Shown here: positions 57,231 through 64,000 of the stretch, piece after piece
Numbering within the stretch: the stretch's first letter is position 1
Layout: each line of letters begins with the position of its first letter
NCBI GenBank assembly: GCA_019635315.1
Contig: JAHBZT010000004.1
Coordinates: 620,001 to 684,000, forward strand
Reading direction: 5' to 3'
Source: Rubrivivax sp.
Lineage (GTDB): Bacteria > Pseudomonadota > Gammaproteobacteria > Burkholderiales > Burkholderiaceae_C
DNA length: 64,000 nt
The notes under the pieces: model-generated
The model's database searches: none
The model's input: the letters and a program-made list of their open reading frames with translations, nothing else
What the model was told of the DNA's origin: nothing
Translations under genes and position numbers: made by a program

Positions 57231-57896
57231 ATGACCGCCCTCAACGCGACCGTCACGCCGATGTGGGCGGTACCGCTGATGCACTGCCAGCTGCCGGCGC
57301 ACGAGTCGCTGAACGCCGAGCTGGCGCGGCTGTTCCTGGCCATGGAAGCCGAGGGCGACCGCCACCGCGACCGCGAGCGCCGCGACACGCAGGTCGGCAT
57401 CTTCGAGAGCCACTTCGCGCTGCACCGGCGCAGCGACCCCTGCATCACGCAGCTGTTCGGCCACATCGGGCAGGCGCTGTACGGCTTCGTCCAGGGCATC
57501 AACCAGTATTCCGACGTCGAGATGGCCAACATCCACCTCGACATGCACAGCTGGTTCCACGTCACGCGCCGTGGCGGCTTCCAGAGCGTGCACAACCACC
57601 CCAATGCGAGCTGGTCCGCGATCTACTGCGTGGACCCCGGCGACGGTGCCGAGCCGAGCAGCGGCATCGTGCGCTTTCACGACCCCAAGAACGACAGCCT
57701 GATGTACCGCGACCCGGGCAATGCGCGGCTGCAGCCGCCCTACCTGCTGGGCGCCTGGCAGCTGACGCACCGGCCGGGGCAACTGATCGTCTTCCCGTCC
57801 TACGTCCTGCACGAGGTCTTCCCGTATACCGGCCAGCGACCGCGCATCGTCGTGGCGCTGAATGCCTGGGCGCAATGGCGCACCCTGCCGGCCTGA
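57231..57896 (+). CDS. 2OG-Fe(II) oxygenase-like protein
   Basis: The 221-residue product resembles putative 2-oxoglutarate/Fe(II) oxygenases (TIGR02466 type): HLDMHSWFHVTRRGGFQSVHNHPNASWSAIYCVDPG (in parts) with a likely metal His in VHNHP, and a distal His in FPSYVLHEVFPYTGQRPRIVVALN with the 2OG-binding Arg. The substrate is unknown. A TAAGAT -10-like element lies at 57195. First gene of a run of five modification enzymes; the methyltransferase starts 15 bases after its stop. Confidence 0.8.
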   Translation: MTALNATVTPMWAVPLMHCQLPAHESLNAELARLFLAMEAEGDRHRDRERRDTQVGIFESHFALHRRSDPCITQLFGHIGQALYGFVQGINQYSDVEMANIHLDMHSWFHVTRRGGFQSVHNHPNASWSAIYCVDPGDGAEPSSGIVRFHDPKNDSLMYRDPGNARLQPPYLLGAWQLTHRPGQLIVFPSYVLHEVFPYTGQRPRIVVALNAWAQWRTLPA

Positions 57897-57910
57897 GGGC
57901 GGCTGCCATC

Positions 57911-58909
57911 GTGCCCGTCGAAGCCAGCCAGCCGCCCGCGGCGGCGCCCTGGGAGGCCCTGTGGCGCAGCGGCGTGCTGCATTCCTGCGCCATCGGCATC
58001 CGCGGCAACTACGACCAGGAGATCCTCGCCTTCTGGCGACAGCGCTTCGCCGGCATGGCCGACGGGCAGGTGCTGGTCGACGTGGGCACCGGCAACGGGG
58101 CCATCGCGCTGCTGGCGCGGCAGGCGGCGCGCGAGCGCGGCATCGCGCTGCAGATCCACGGCGTGGACCTGGCCGACATCGACCCGCCGCGCGACGTGCC
58201 GGGGGGCGCGGCGCTCTACGAGGGCATACGCTTTCACCCGCGCACGGCCATGACGCACATGCCCTTCGCCGACGGTGCCGTGGCCTTGCTGTGCTCGCAG
58301 TTCTCTTTCGAGTATGCGCCGCACGCCGAGGCGGCCGCCGAGATCCTGCGCGTCATCGGCCCGCAGGGCCGAGCGGCGTTCATCGTGCACAGCGCCGAAT
58401 CGGTGATTGCCGAGGTCGGCCGCGCGCAGCACGACGCCTGCGGCTGGCTGCTGCAGACGAGCGGCGTGCTGCCGGCGACGACCGCGCTGGCGACCGCGAT
58501 GGCCGGGGCCACCGCGCCTGCGCTGCGCGCCGCACTCGCACGCGACCCGGCTGCGGAAGCCGCGCGCCATGCCTTCAACGCCGAGGCGACCACGCTGATG
58601 GACCGCATCGAGGCGCAGCCTGCGGCCCAGGTGCTGCAGCAGACGGCGCAGCGCATCGCGAAGCTGCTGGCGGAGCCGGCGCGCACGCGCGACGAGGCGG
58701 CGGCGAAGGTGGCCGGCCTGCGGCGCTGGATCGAGGACGAACAGGCGCGGCTGGCGCTGATGCAGGCGGCGATGCTGGACCGTTCGGCGCTGGAGCATGT
58801 CGTGGGCCTGTTCGGCGCGACCGGGCTGCCGGTGCAGTCCGGCCGGCTGGTCTACGGCGGCTCGGTCGCGATGGGGTGGACGATCGATGTCGGGCACCAG
58901 CGCGGCTGA
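57911..58909 (+). CDS. SAM-dependent methyltransferase
   Basis: The 332-residue product has the class I SAM motif VLVDVGTGNGAIALLARQA, then IHGVDLADIDPP, TAMTHMPFADGAVALLCSQFSFEY and an alpha-helical C-terminal half. GTG 57911 is the first plausible start after the oxygenase stop. It overlaps the TPR-OGT gene by 23 bases, so both are co-translated. Substrate unknown; a protein or glycan made by its neighbours is likely. Confidence 0.82.
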   Translation: MPVEASQPPAAAPWEALWRSGVLHSCAIGIRGNYDQEILAFWRQRFAGMADGQVLVDVGTGNGAIALLARQAARERGIALQIHGVDLADIDPPRDVPGGAALYEGIRFHPRTAMTHMPFADGAVALLCSQFSFEYAPHAEAAAEILRVIGPQGRAAFIVHSAESVIAEVGRAQHDACGWLLQTSGVLPATTALATAMAGATAPALRAALARDPAAEAARHAFNAEATTLMDRIEAQPAAQVLQQTAQRIAKLLAEPARTRDEAAAKVAGLRRWIEDEQARLALMQAAMLDRSALEHVVGLFGATGLPVQSGRLVYGGSVAMGWTIDVGHQRG

Positions 58910-60812
58910 CCGCGCTCGCGAACTGCACGGCGGCGGCCAGCTCGCGGCGGCCGAGCCGCTGTACCGTGCGGCGCTGCAGGCCGAGCCGCAGGACCTCGGG
59001 CTGACCCGCGACCTGGCCGTGCTGCTGATGCAGGCGCGGCGCGAGGCAGAGGCGGCGGCGCTGCTCGACCGGCCGGAACTGCTCGCGCGCGCCGACGCCG
59101 ACCTGCTGACGGTCCTGGCGCTGTGCCTGCGCGCCAGCGGCCGGCACGAGCGCGCGCTGCAGGTGGCGCAGCAGCTGGTGACTGTTGACGCCGGCGCGTC
59201 GCTGGGCTGGCTGCTGCTGGGCAGCCTGCAGGTGCTGCTGGGCGCGGCCGCTCCCGGCGAGGCGGCGCTGCGCCGCTGCGTGGCGATCGAGCCCGCGCTG
59301 GCCGAGGCCTGGCACTACCTCGGCGAATCGCTGCAGCAGCAGGGGCGCTGGGACGAGGCGATCGCGGCCTACGGCGTGGCCGCCCGCCGCCAGCCCGCCG
59401 ACGGCATCAACGTCGCGGTGTGCCACGAGCTCGCCGGACGCCTGGCCACCGCCGAGGCGGGCTACCGCGACATGCTGCGCCTGATGCCCGGCCGCGCCGA
59501 CCTGCTGGCCCGGCTGGCCCAGGTGCAGGCGATGCAGTGCCGCTTCGAGGCGGAGGCCGCGTCGACGGCCGCGCTGGCGCAGGCGCTGGGGCGTCCGCTG
59601 GCGGCCGACGATGCGCCGGAGCCCTTCATCCTGTCCTGGCTGGACCTGGATCCGGCGGTCCGGGCCGCAACGCTGCGCCGGCACGCCCGCCGCATCCAGA
59701 CGGCGGTGACGCCGCTGCCGCCGGCCGCGCGCGACCCGCGTGGCGGGGGCCCGCTGCGCCTGGGCTACCTGTCGGCCGACTTCGGCCCGCACGCCGTCGG
59801 CGAACTCGTGCGCGGGCATTTCGCGGCGCACGACCGCAGCCGCTTCCAGGTCACGGGCTATTCGCTGCGGGCCCACCAGGGCCCGGTCGCCGAGGAGATC
59901 CGTCGCGGCTTCGATGCCTTCGTCGACTGCGACGGCCTGAGCGACCGTGCCGTGGCCGAGGCGATACGCGCCGACGGCATCGACGTGCTGATCGACATGA
60001 CCGGTTTCACCCACGGCGCCCGGCCGCGCATCCTGGCAATGCGTCCGGCGCCGCTGCAGCTGGGCTGGCTGGGTTTCGTGCACGGCCACCAGGCGCCCTG
60101 GCTGGACGCGCTGCTGCTGGACGAACATGTGCGCCCAGCCGGCCTGTCCTGGCCCTACGACGACCGTGTCGTCGACCTGCCGGGCACGCTGCTGCCGGGA
60201 TCGCCGTTCCCGGCCGGCCGGCGCGATCGCGCCCGCTTCGGCTGGCCCGAGGACGTCGTCGTGCTGGCCAGCTTCAACAATGCCTACAAGCTCGGCCCGC
60301 CGCTGCTCGCCGCCTGGGCCGAGATCCTGCGTCGCGCGCCGCGGGCGATCCTCGTGGTCTACCTGCCGGCCGCTGCGCGCGAAGACTTCCTGCAGCTGTG
60401 GTCGGCCCAGGGCGGTGCCGGCGACCGCCTGCACCTCGTCGACAAGCTGCCCGGCGACCAGCACGCGGACCGCTGCGCCAGCTGCGACCTGCTGCTCGAT
60501 GCCTTCCGCTACCAGGGCGGCGCGACCTCGATGCAGGCCGTGGCCAGCGGCCTGCCGGTGCTGACCTGGGGTGGTGGCGTCACGCCACTGCAGCGGCTGG
60601 GCGTGAGCCTGAACCGGTTTCTGGGCCTGGACGATCTGGTCTGTCCGGACGCCGGCAGCTACGTGGATCGCGCAGTCGCGCTGTGCAGCGATTCCGCGCA
60701 GGTGCAGGCCGTGCGCGATCGCCTGCGCGTGCAGGCCGTGCAGCGTGGCCTGTTCGAGGCACGGCGCGCGGCCGCCGCGATCGAACAGGCGGTCCTGAGG
60801 CTCGTCGCCTGA
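58887..60812 (+). CDS. TPR - O-GlcNAc transferase-like (SPINDLY/GT41) protein
   Basis: The 641-residue product has an N-terminal TPR array (about residues 1-230, for example EAALRRCVAIEPALAEAWHYLGESLQQQGRWDEAIAAY in parts) and a C-terminal GT41 domain with LRLGYLSADFGPHAVGEL, IDVLIDMTGFTHGARPRILAMRPAPLQLGWLGF (in parts), VVLASFNNAYKLGP and LDAFRYQGGATSMQAVASGLPVLTW in parts. GT41 enzymes O-glycosylate Ser/Thr of proteins. The neighbours suggest the same acceptor is also hydroxylated, methylated and sulfated. No signal peptide; cytoplasmic. Confidence 0.9.
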   Translation: MSGTSAADRARELHGGGQLAAAEPLYRAALQAEPQDLGLTRDLAVLLMQARREAEAAALLDRPELLARADADLLTVLALCLRASGRHERALQVAQQLVTVDAGASLGWLLLGSLQVLLGAAAPGEAALRRCVAIEPALAEAWHYLGESLQQQGRWDEAIAAYGVAARRQPADGINVAVCHELAGRLATAEAGYRDMLRLMPGRADLLARLAQVQAMQCRFEAEAASTAALAQALGRPLAADDAPEPFILSWLDLDPAVRAATLRRHARRIQTAVTPLPPAARDPRGGGPLRLGYLSADFGPHAVGELVRGHFAAHDRSRFQVTGYSLRAHQGPVAEEIRRGFDAFVDCDGLSDRAVAEAIRADGIDVLIDMTGFTHGARPRILAMRPAPLQLGWLGFVHGHQAPWLDALLLDEHVRPAGLSWPYDDRVVDLPGTLLPGSPFPAGRRDRARFGWPEDVVVLASFNNAYKLGPPLLAAWAEILRRAPRAILVVYLPAAAREDFLQLWSAQGGAGDRLHLVDKLPGDQHADRCASCDLLLDAFRYQGGATSMQAVASGLPVLTWGGGVTPLQRLGVSLNRFLGLDDLVCPDAGSYVDRAVALCSDSAQVQAVRDRLRVQAVQRGLFEARRAAAAIEQAVLRLVA

Positions 60813-60867
60813 GCCCCGGGGGCGCGCCTTCACGACCGGCACCCACCGAAGCCCCCGCCACCGCGCC

Positions 60868-62154
60868 ATGCACGACCCCCGCACGATCACGGACCAGGTC
60901 CGCGAGCTGATCCGCCTGGGCCGCCGGGACGCGGCGCGCACGTTGCTGGACGCGGCGCTGACCGCGGCGCCGGACCAGCCGGAGCTTCGCTACCTGCGCG
61001 GCATGCTGCATGCCGAAACCGGGGCCGATCGGCGGGCGCTGGCCGACTTCGATGCCGCGCTGCGGCTGGCCCCCGACGTGCCGCCGCTGCGGTTCAACCG
61101 GGGGCTGGTGCTGTTCCGGCTGGAGTTCCTGCCGGAGGCGCTGGCCGACTTCGAGCACCTCGTGCGCATCCAGCCGGGCCATGCCGACGCCTGGACCAAC
61201 ATCGGCATCATCCAGCTCCGCCAGGGCCGCATCGGCGAGGCCATCACCAGCCTGGAGGCGGCCCACCGCCTGGCGCCGGCCTCGCCGGTCGTGATGCGCA
61301 CGCTGGGCAATGCGCTGCGCGACGCCGGCCGCCCGCACGATGCGCTGCTGCTGCACCAGCGTGTGCTGCAGGCGACGCCGGCCGATCCCGCCGCGCTGAC
61401 CGACTGCGCGCTGTGCCTGCTGTCGCTGGATCGTCACGAGACGGCGCGCGACCTGTACCGGCGCGCGCTGGCCCTCGATCCCGGCGACCAGACGGCGCTG
61501 GCCGGCCTGGTCCTGGCGGGCGAGGCGCCTGCCGCCGGCGGGGCAGGCGCGGCGCTGATGGACTACGAGTCGCTGCTGGGCTGCAGCGTGCCGGGCGGCG
61601 CCGACGAACTCGACCTCCAGGCGCTGCGCGAGCAGGCACTGGCCCACGAACGACTGGTCTGGGAGCCCGCCGGCCGCTCGACGCGGGCCGGTCGCCAGAG
61701 CTCGCTGTTGGACCTGGCGCCCGGCAGCCGGTTTGCCGACTACCACGAGCGCATCGTGCGCCATGTCCAGCAGCGCATGCACGACCTGGCCAGCGACCCG
61801 CGGCTGGCCGGACACCCGTGGCTGGCGGCGATGCCGCGACGCTGGCATCTGCAGTCGTGGATCACCGTGCTGGAGCAGGGCGGGCAGCAGACGCCGCACA
61901 TCCACCCGGCCGGCTGGCTGAGCGGCGTCGTTTACGTCGACGCGGGCCGCCCGCTCACCGCCGACGCCGGCAACCTGGTCTTCGGCCATGCGCCGGCGGA
62001 CATTCCGCTACGACGGCCGGTGCAGGACCGCACGCACCACCCGGTGGCCGGGCAGATCGTCACCTTTCCGTCCTACTTCTTCCACCACACGACGCCCTTC
62101 CAGGGGGCCGGCCCGCGCATCAGCATGGCCTTCGACGTCGTGCCGGACCCCTGA
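60868..62154 (+). CDS. TPR - 2OG-Fe(II) oxygenase fusion
   Basis: The 428-residue product has TPR repeats in the first 215 residues (AALRLAPDVPPLRFNRGLVLFRLEFLPEALADFEHLVRIQPGHADAWTNIGIIQLRQG in parts) and a C-terminal 2OG-Fe(II) oxygenase domain: metal His-x-His in GGQQTPHIHPAGWLSGVVYVD, then PSYFFHHTTPFQGAGPRISMAFDV with the second His and the 2OG Arg. Similar TPR-2OG proteins lie near sulfotransferases in other proteobacteria. Probably hydroxylates a protein side chain held by the TPRs. Starts 55 bases after the OGT gene. Confidence 0.88.
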   Translation: MHDPRTITDQVRELIRLGRRDAARTLLDAALTAAPDQPELRYLRGMLHAETGADRRALADFDAALRLAPDVPPLRFNRGLVLFRLEFLPEALADFEHLVRIQPGHADAWTNIGIIQLRQGRIGEAITSLEAAHRLAPASPVVMRTLGNALRDAGRPHDALLLHQRVLQATPADPAALTDCALCLLSLDRHETARDLYRRALALDPGDQTALAGLVLAGEAPAAGGAGAALMDYESLLGCSVPGGADELDLQALREQALAHERLVWEPAGRSTRAGRQSSLLDLAPGSRFADYHERIVRHVQQRMHDLASDPRLAGHPWLAAMPRRWHLQSWITVLEQGGQQTPHIHPAGWLSGVVYVDAGRPLTADAGNLVFGHAPADIPLRRPVQDRTHHPVAGQIVTFPSYFFHHTTPFQGAGPRISMAFDVVPDP

Positions 62155-62176
62155 CCGCGCTGCCGAGGGGCAGCGG

Positions 62177-62230
62177 CCTGGCCGGGCACGGCGCACCCCC
62201 GCCGCGGGGGCCGGGTGCGGCCCGGCCAGG
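62177..62230. repeat. Large hairpin between oxygenase and sulfotransferase genes
   Basis: CCTGGCCGGGC (62177-62187) and GCCCGGCCAGG (62220-62230) form an 11-base perfect stem; inside it CGCACCC (62192-62198) pairs with GGGTGCG (62213-62219). The 54-base element has no T-run. It may pause transcription, stabilise the upstream mRNA end, or be a REP-like element. Confidence 0.6.
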
Positions 62231-62338
62231 CGATGCGCGCGAGGTCGCCGGGTCCACGGCTCCACGGACCCGGCGCCGCGGCCCCGCTTAAGATCGTCCG
62301 GCCCGTTGCCCCGGACCAGCCCCAGAGAACACCGCGTC

Positions 62339-63700
62339 ATGTTCATCGATTGGGGAGCCCATCCCGACCCCGAGATCGAACAGCTCGTCCGCACGGGCGC
62401 CGAGCACGCCCTGCTCGAGGCACTGCGGACGCCTCGTGTCGGCGTCGATCCGTTCGCGCAGCTGCTTCTGTTCGACCGGCTGCGCGCGCTGCGGCCGGGC
62501 GACGCGAACCTGCTGGCGACCTGGATGCCGGCGATGCTGATGACGAACCGGCCGGCACCGGTGCATGCGATCACCCGTCACTGGCCGGCGGATCGCGGGC
62601 CGGCGCCGCCGTGGCGGCTGATCGCCGCGCAGGTCGCGCAGACCATGGGCGACCGCGACGAGGCCCGCAGGCGCTACCAGGCGCTGCTGGCCGCGTGCCC
62701 GGACATGATCGACGCCTGGCAGAAGTACTTCGAGTTCGAGTCCGCCGAGCGCCTGCAGCCTGACGCGATCGCGCGGGTCCGGACGATGCTGGCGGGCGAC
62801 GCCGACCCTTATGTCCGCGAAAAGGCCGCCTTCGCCCTCGCGGCCGCGACCAAGGGGACGGACCCGCTGCAGGCCTTTCGACTGGCGACCGCGGCGCATG
62901 CGCTCAAGCGGCAACGGCAGGGGGCCTGGAGCCGCGGCGAGCTCGAGTCGCGCCTGGCCGCCGACCGGGCCTGCACGCCGCAGGATGTCGGCCCGGCCCC
63001 GGGGCCACGGCCGGTCTTCGTGGTCGGCCTGCCGCGCAGCGGCACGACGCTGCTCGAGCGCATGCTGGGCTCGCACTCCTGCATCGCGGGTGTCGGCGAG
63101 CAGCCGCTGCTGGCGAGCTGGGCCGCCCGGCGGGCCGCGATGGGCACGGCCGCGACCCCCGGCGCGGCCTATGCAGCGGCCTGGTACAAGGCGGCGCTGC
63201 ACGACCTCGCCGGTGGCGCGCAGGTCGTGGTCGACAAGCTGCCGGCCAATGCCGAGCATGTCGGGCTGATCCTGGCGACCTTCGCCGACGCGCTGGTGCT
63301 CTGGCTGGAGCGCGACCTGGCCGACTGCGCGATGTCGATCCACCTGCACGACTTCGAGGCCGGCCTGCGCTACGCCGACGACGTGCACGACCTGGCCGCC
63401 TACGCCGGCCTGCTGTACCGGCACCTGCAAGGGTGGCGCGAACGCGCCCCCGAGCGCGTGCTGCACCTGCGCTACGAGGACCTGCTGGACGACCCGGCGC
63501 GGGCCCTGGAGCCGCTGCTTTCGCGGACCGGCCTTCAGTGGGAGTCCTCGATGCTGGACTTCTGGCAGCGCGACGAGCAGAGCGCCACTTTCAGCGAAGC
63601 GCAGGTGCGCCGGCCCGTGAACCGCGACGCCGTCGGCGCCTGGCGGCGCTACCTGCCGGATGCCGAGGCGTTCGTGCGCGCGCTCGGCGTGACGCCCTGA
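62339..63700 (+). CDS. PAPS-dependent sulfotransferase with helical N-terminus
   Basis: The 453-residue product has an N-terminal alpha-helical region (about 1-205, TPR-like in ARRRYQALLAACPDMIDAWQKYFEFES in parts) and a sulfotransferase domain with the 5'-PSB loop VFVVGLPRSGTTLLERMLGSH in parts, then VDKLPANAEHVGLI and LHLRYEDLLDDPARALEPLL in parts. This type resembles tyrosyl-protein sulfotransferase-like enzymes of bacteria. A TAAGAT element lies at 62289, 50 bases before the ATG at 62339. With the neighbours it suggests tyrosine or sugar sulfation of a secreted or surface product. Confidence 0.9.
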   Translation: MFIDWGAHPDPEIEQLVRTGAEHALLEALRTPRVGVDPFAQLLLFDRLRALRPGDANLLATWMPAMLMTNRPAPVHAITRHWPADRGPAPPWRLIAAQVAQTMGDRDEARRRYQALLAACPDMIDAWQKYFEFESAERLQPDAIARVRTMLAGDADPYVREKAAFALAAATKGTDPLQAFRLATAAHALKRQRQGAWSRGELESRLAADRACTPQDVGPAPGPRPVFVVGLPRSGTTLLERMLGSHSCIAGVGEQPLLASWAARRAAMGTAATPGAAYAAAWYKAALHDLAGGAQVVVDKLPANAEHVGLILATFADALVLWLERDLADCAMSIHLHDFEAGLRYADDVHDLAAYAGLLYRHLQGWRERAPERVLHLRYEDLLDDPARALEPLLSRTGLQWESSMLDFWQRDEQSATFSEAQVRRPVNRDAVGAWRRYLPDAEAFVRALGVTP

Positions 63701-63740
63701 CGACGGGCCGGCGGCCGCGCGCCGGCTCGCCGCCGGATCG

Positions 63741-64000
63741 TCACTTCGGCGCCAGCCGGATCGCGCCGTCCAGGCGGATCACCTCGCCGTTGAGCATGTC
63801 GTTCTCGCAGATGTGCACGACCAGCTTGCCGTAGTCCTCGGGCGTGCCCAGGCGGCTGGGGAAGGGCACGCTGGCGGCCAGCGCGTCCTGCACCTCCTTG
63901 GGCATGCCGAAGAGCATCGGCGTGCCGAAGATGCCCGGCGCGATGGTCATGTTGCGGATGCCGCTGCGCGCCAGGTCGCGCGCGATCGGCAGCGTCATGC
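63741..64000 (-). CDS. Short-chain dehydrogenase, HSD10-like (5' part outside window)
   Basis: C-terminal 86 codons only. The sequence [31 protein letters not shown] followed by [20 protein letters not shown] and [18 protein letters not shown] is the typical end of 3-hydroxyacyl-CoA dehydrogenase type 2 (HSD10) proteins. The apparent Met near 63998 is internal, since the family has Gly just before it, and the last two bases of the window fit that Gly. Likely fatty-acid or branched-chain amino-acid degradation. Convergent with the sulfotransferase. Confidence 0.88.
   Translation of the reverse strand, partial: MTLPIARDLARSGIRNMTIAPGIFGTPMLFGMPKEVQDALAASVPFPSRLGTPEDYGKLVVHICENDMLNGEVIRLDGAIRLAPK

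Overview
The window is a stretch of chromosome from a high-GC (about 70% by eye) betaproteobacterium, most likely Burkholderiales of the Rubrivivax/Leptothrix/Roseateles kind. The evidence is the smpB-ratA-rnfH-DUF4124-guaB-guaA order, two Bug-type (tripartite tricarboxylate) solute-binding proteins, and the codon use. No tRNA, rRNA, CRISPR array, transposase or phage gene was seen. Because of the GC content, very long open frames lie antisense to real genes and were discarded; the largest real gene (the adhesin at the left edge) runs off the window.

Layout. (1) 1-9690, minus strand: a probable operon of a TPR/CsgG caspase-like peptidase, a small CsgG-like protein, a two-partner-secretion transporter and its filamentous-haemagglutinin-like substrate with GLUG and YDG repeats. 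(2) 9862-16275: housekeeping block smpB | ratA-rnfH, DUF4124, then guaB-MFS-guaA. (3) 16329-19602: MarR regulator, Bug protein and sulfatase, with a clear palindromic operator over the promoter. (4) 19639-30588: a nine-gene homoprotocatechuate meta-cleavage operon (metallo-hydrolase, FAD oxidase, Bug, hpaE, hpaD, hpaG, aldehyde dehydrogenase, hpaH, hpaI) divergent from a LysR regulator. (5) 31152-42036: Lrp regulator, STN-type TonB receptor, SbmA/YddA-like ABC exporter/importer, TldE, TldD, a thioredoxin fusion, and a convergent FecI/FecR pair; together they look like a peptide or siderophore uptake and processing unit. (6) 42291-45599: a triple fusion cysteine desulfurase / metallo-beta-lactamase / rhodanese, and trxB. 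(7) 45724-51945: an ECF-like sigma factor, a 172-residue unknown protein, a TPR-CHAT protease, a secreted subtilase and a secreted beta-repeat protein. (8) 52007-53977: DUF2087, tadA, LD-carboxypeptidase. (9) 54523-63700: a TonB receptor followed by 2OG-Fe(II) oxygenase, methyltransferase, TPR-OGT, TPR-2OG oxygenase and sulfotransferase. (10) right edge: C-terminal part of a short-chain dehydrogenase.

The most interesting result is in region 7. Three intergenic sites, just upstream of the 172-residue/CHAT pair, the subtilase and the secreted protein, share ATGTATCYGG, exactly 13 bases, then GCTCKGTDGC. This gives a 17-base spacer between TGTATC and CTCKGT, as in a sigma-dependent promoter. 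The sigma factor gene sits next to them. I infer a small regulon in which the sigma factor drives a caspase-like protease and two secreted proteins, with the 172-residue protein as a candidate partner or substrate of the CHAT protease. This is inference from sequence; no binding or cleavage is shown.
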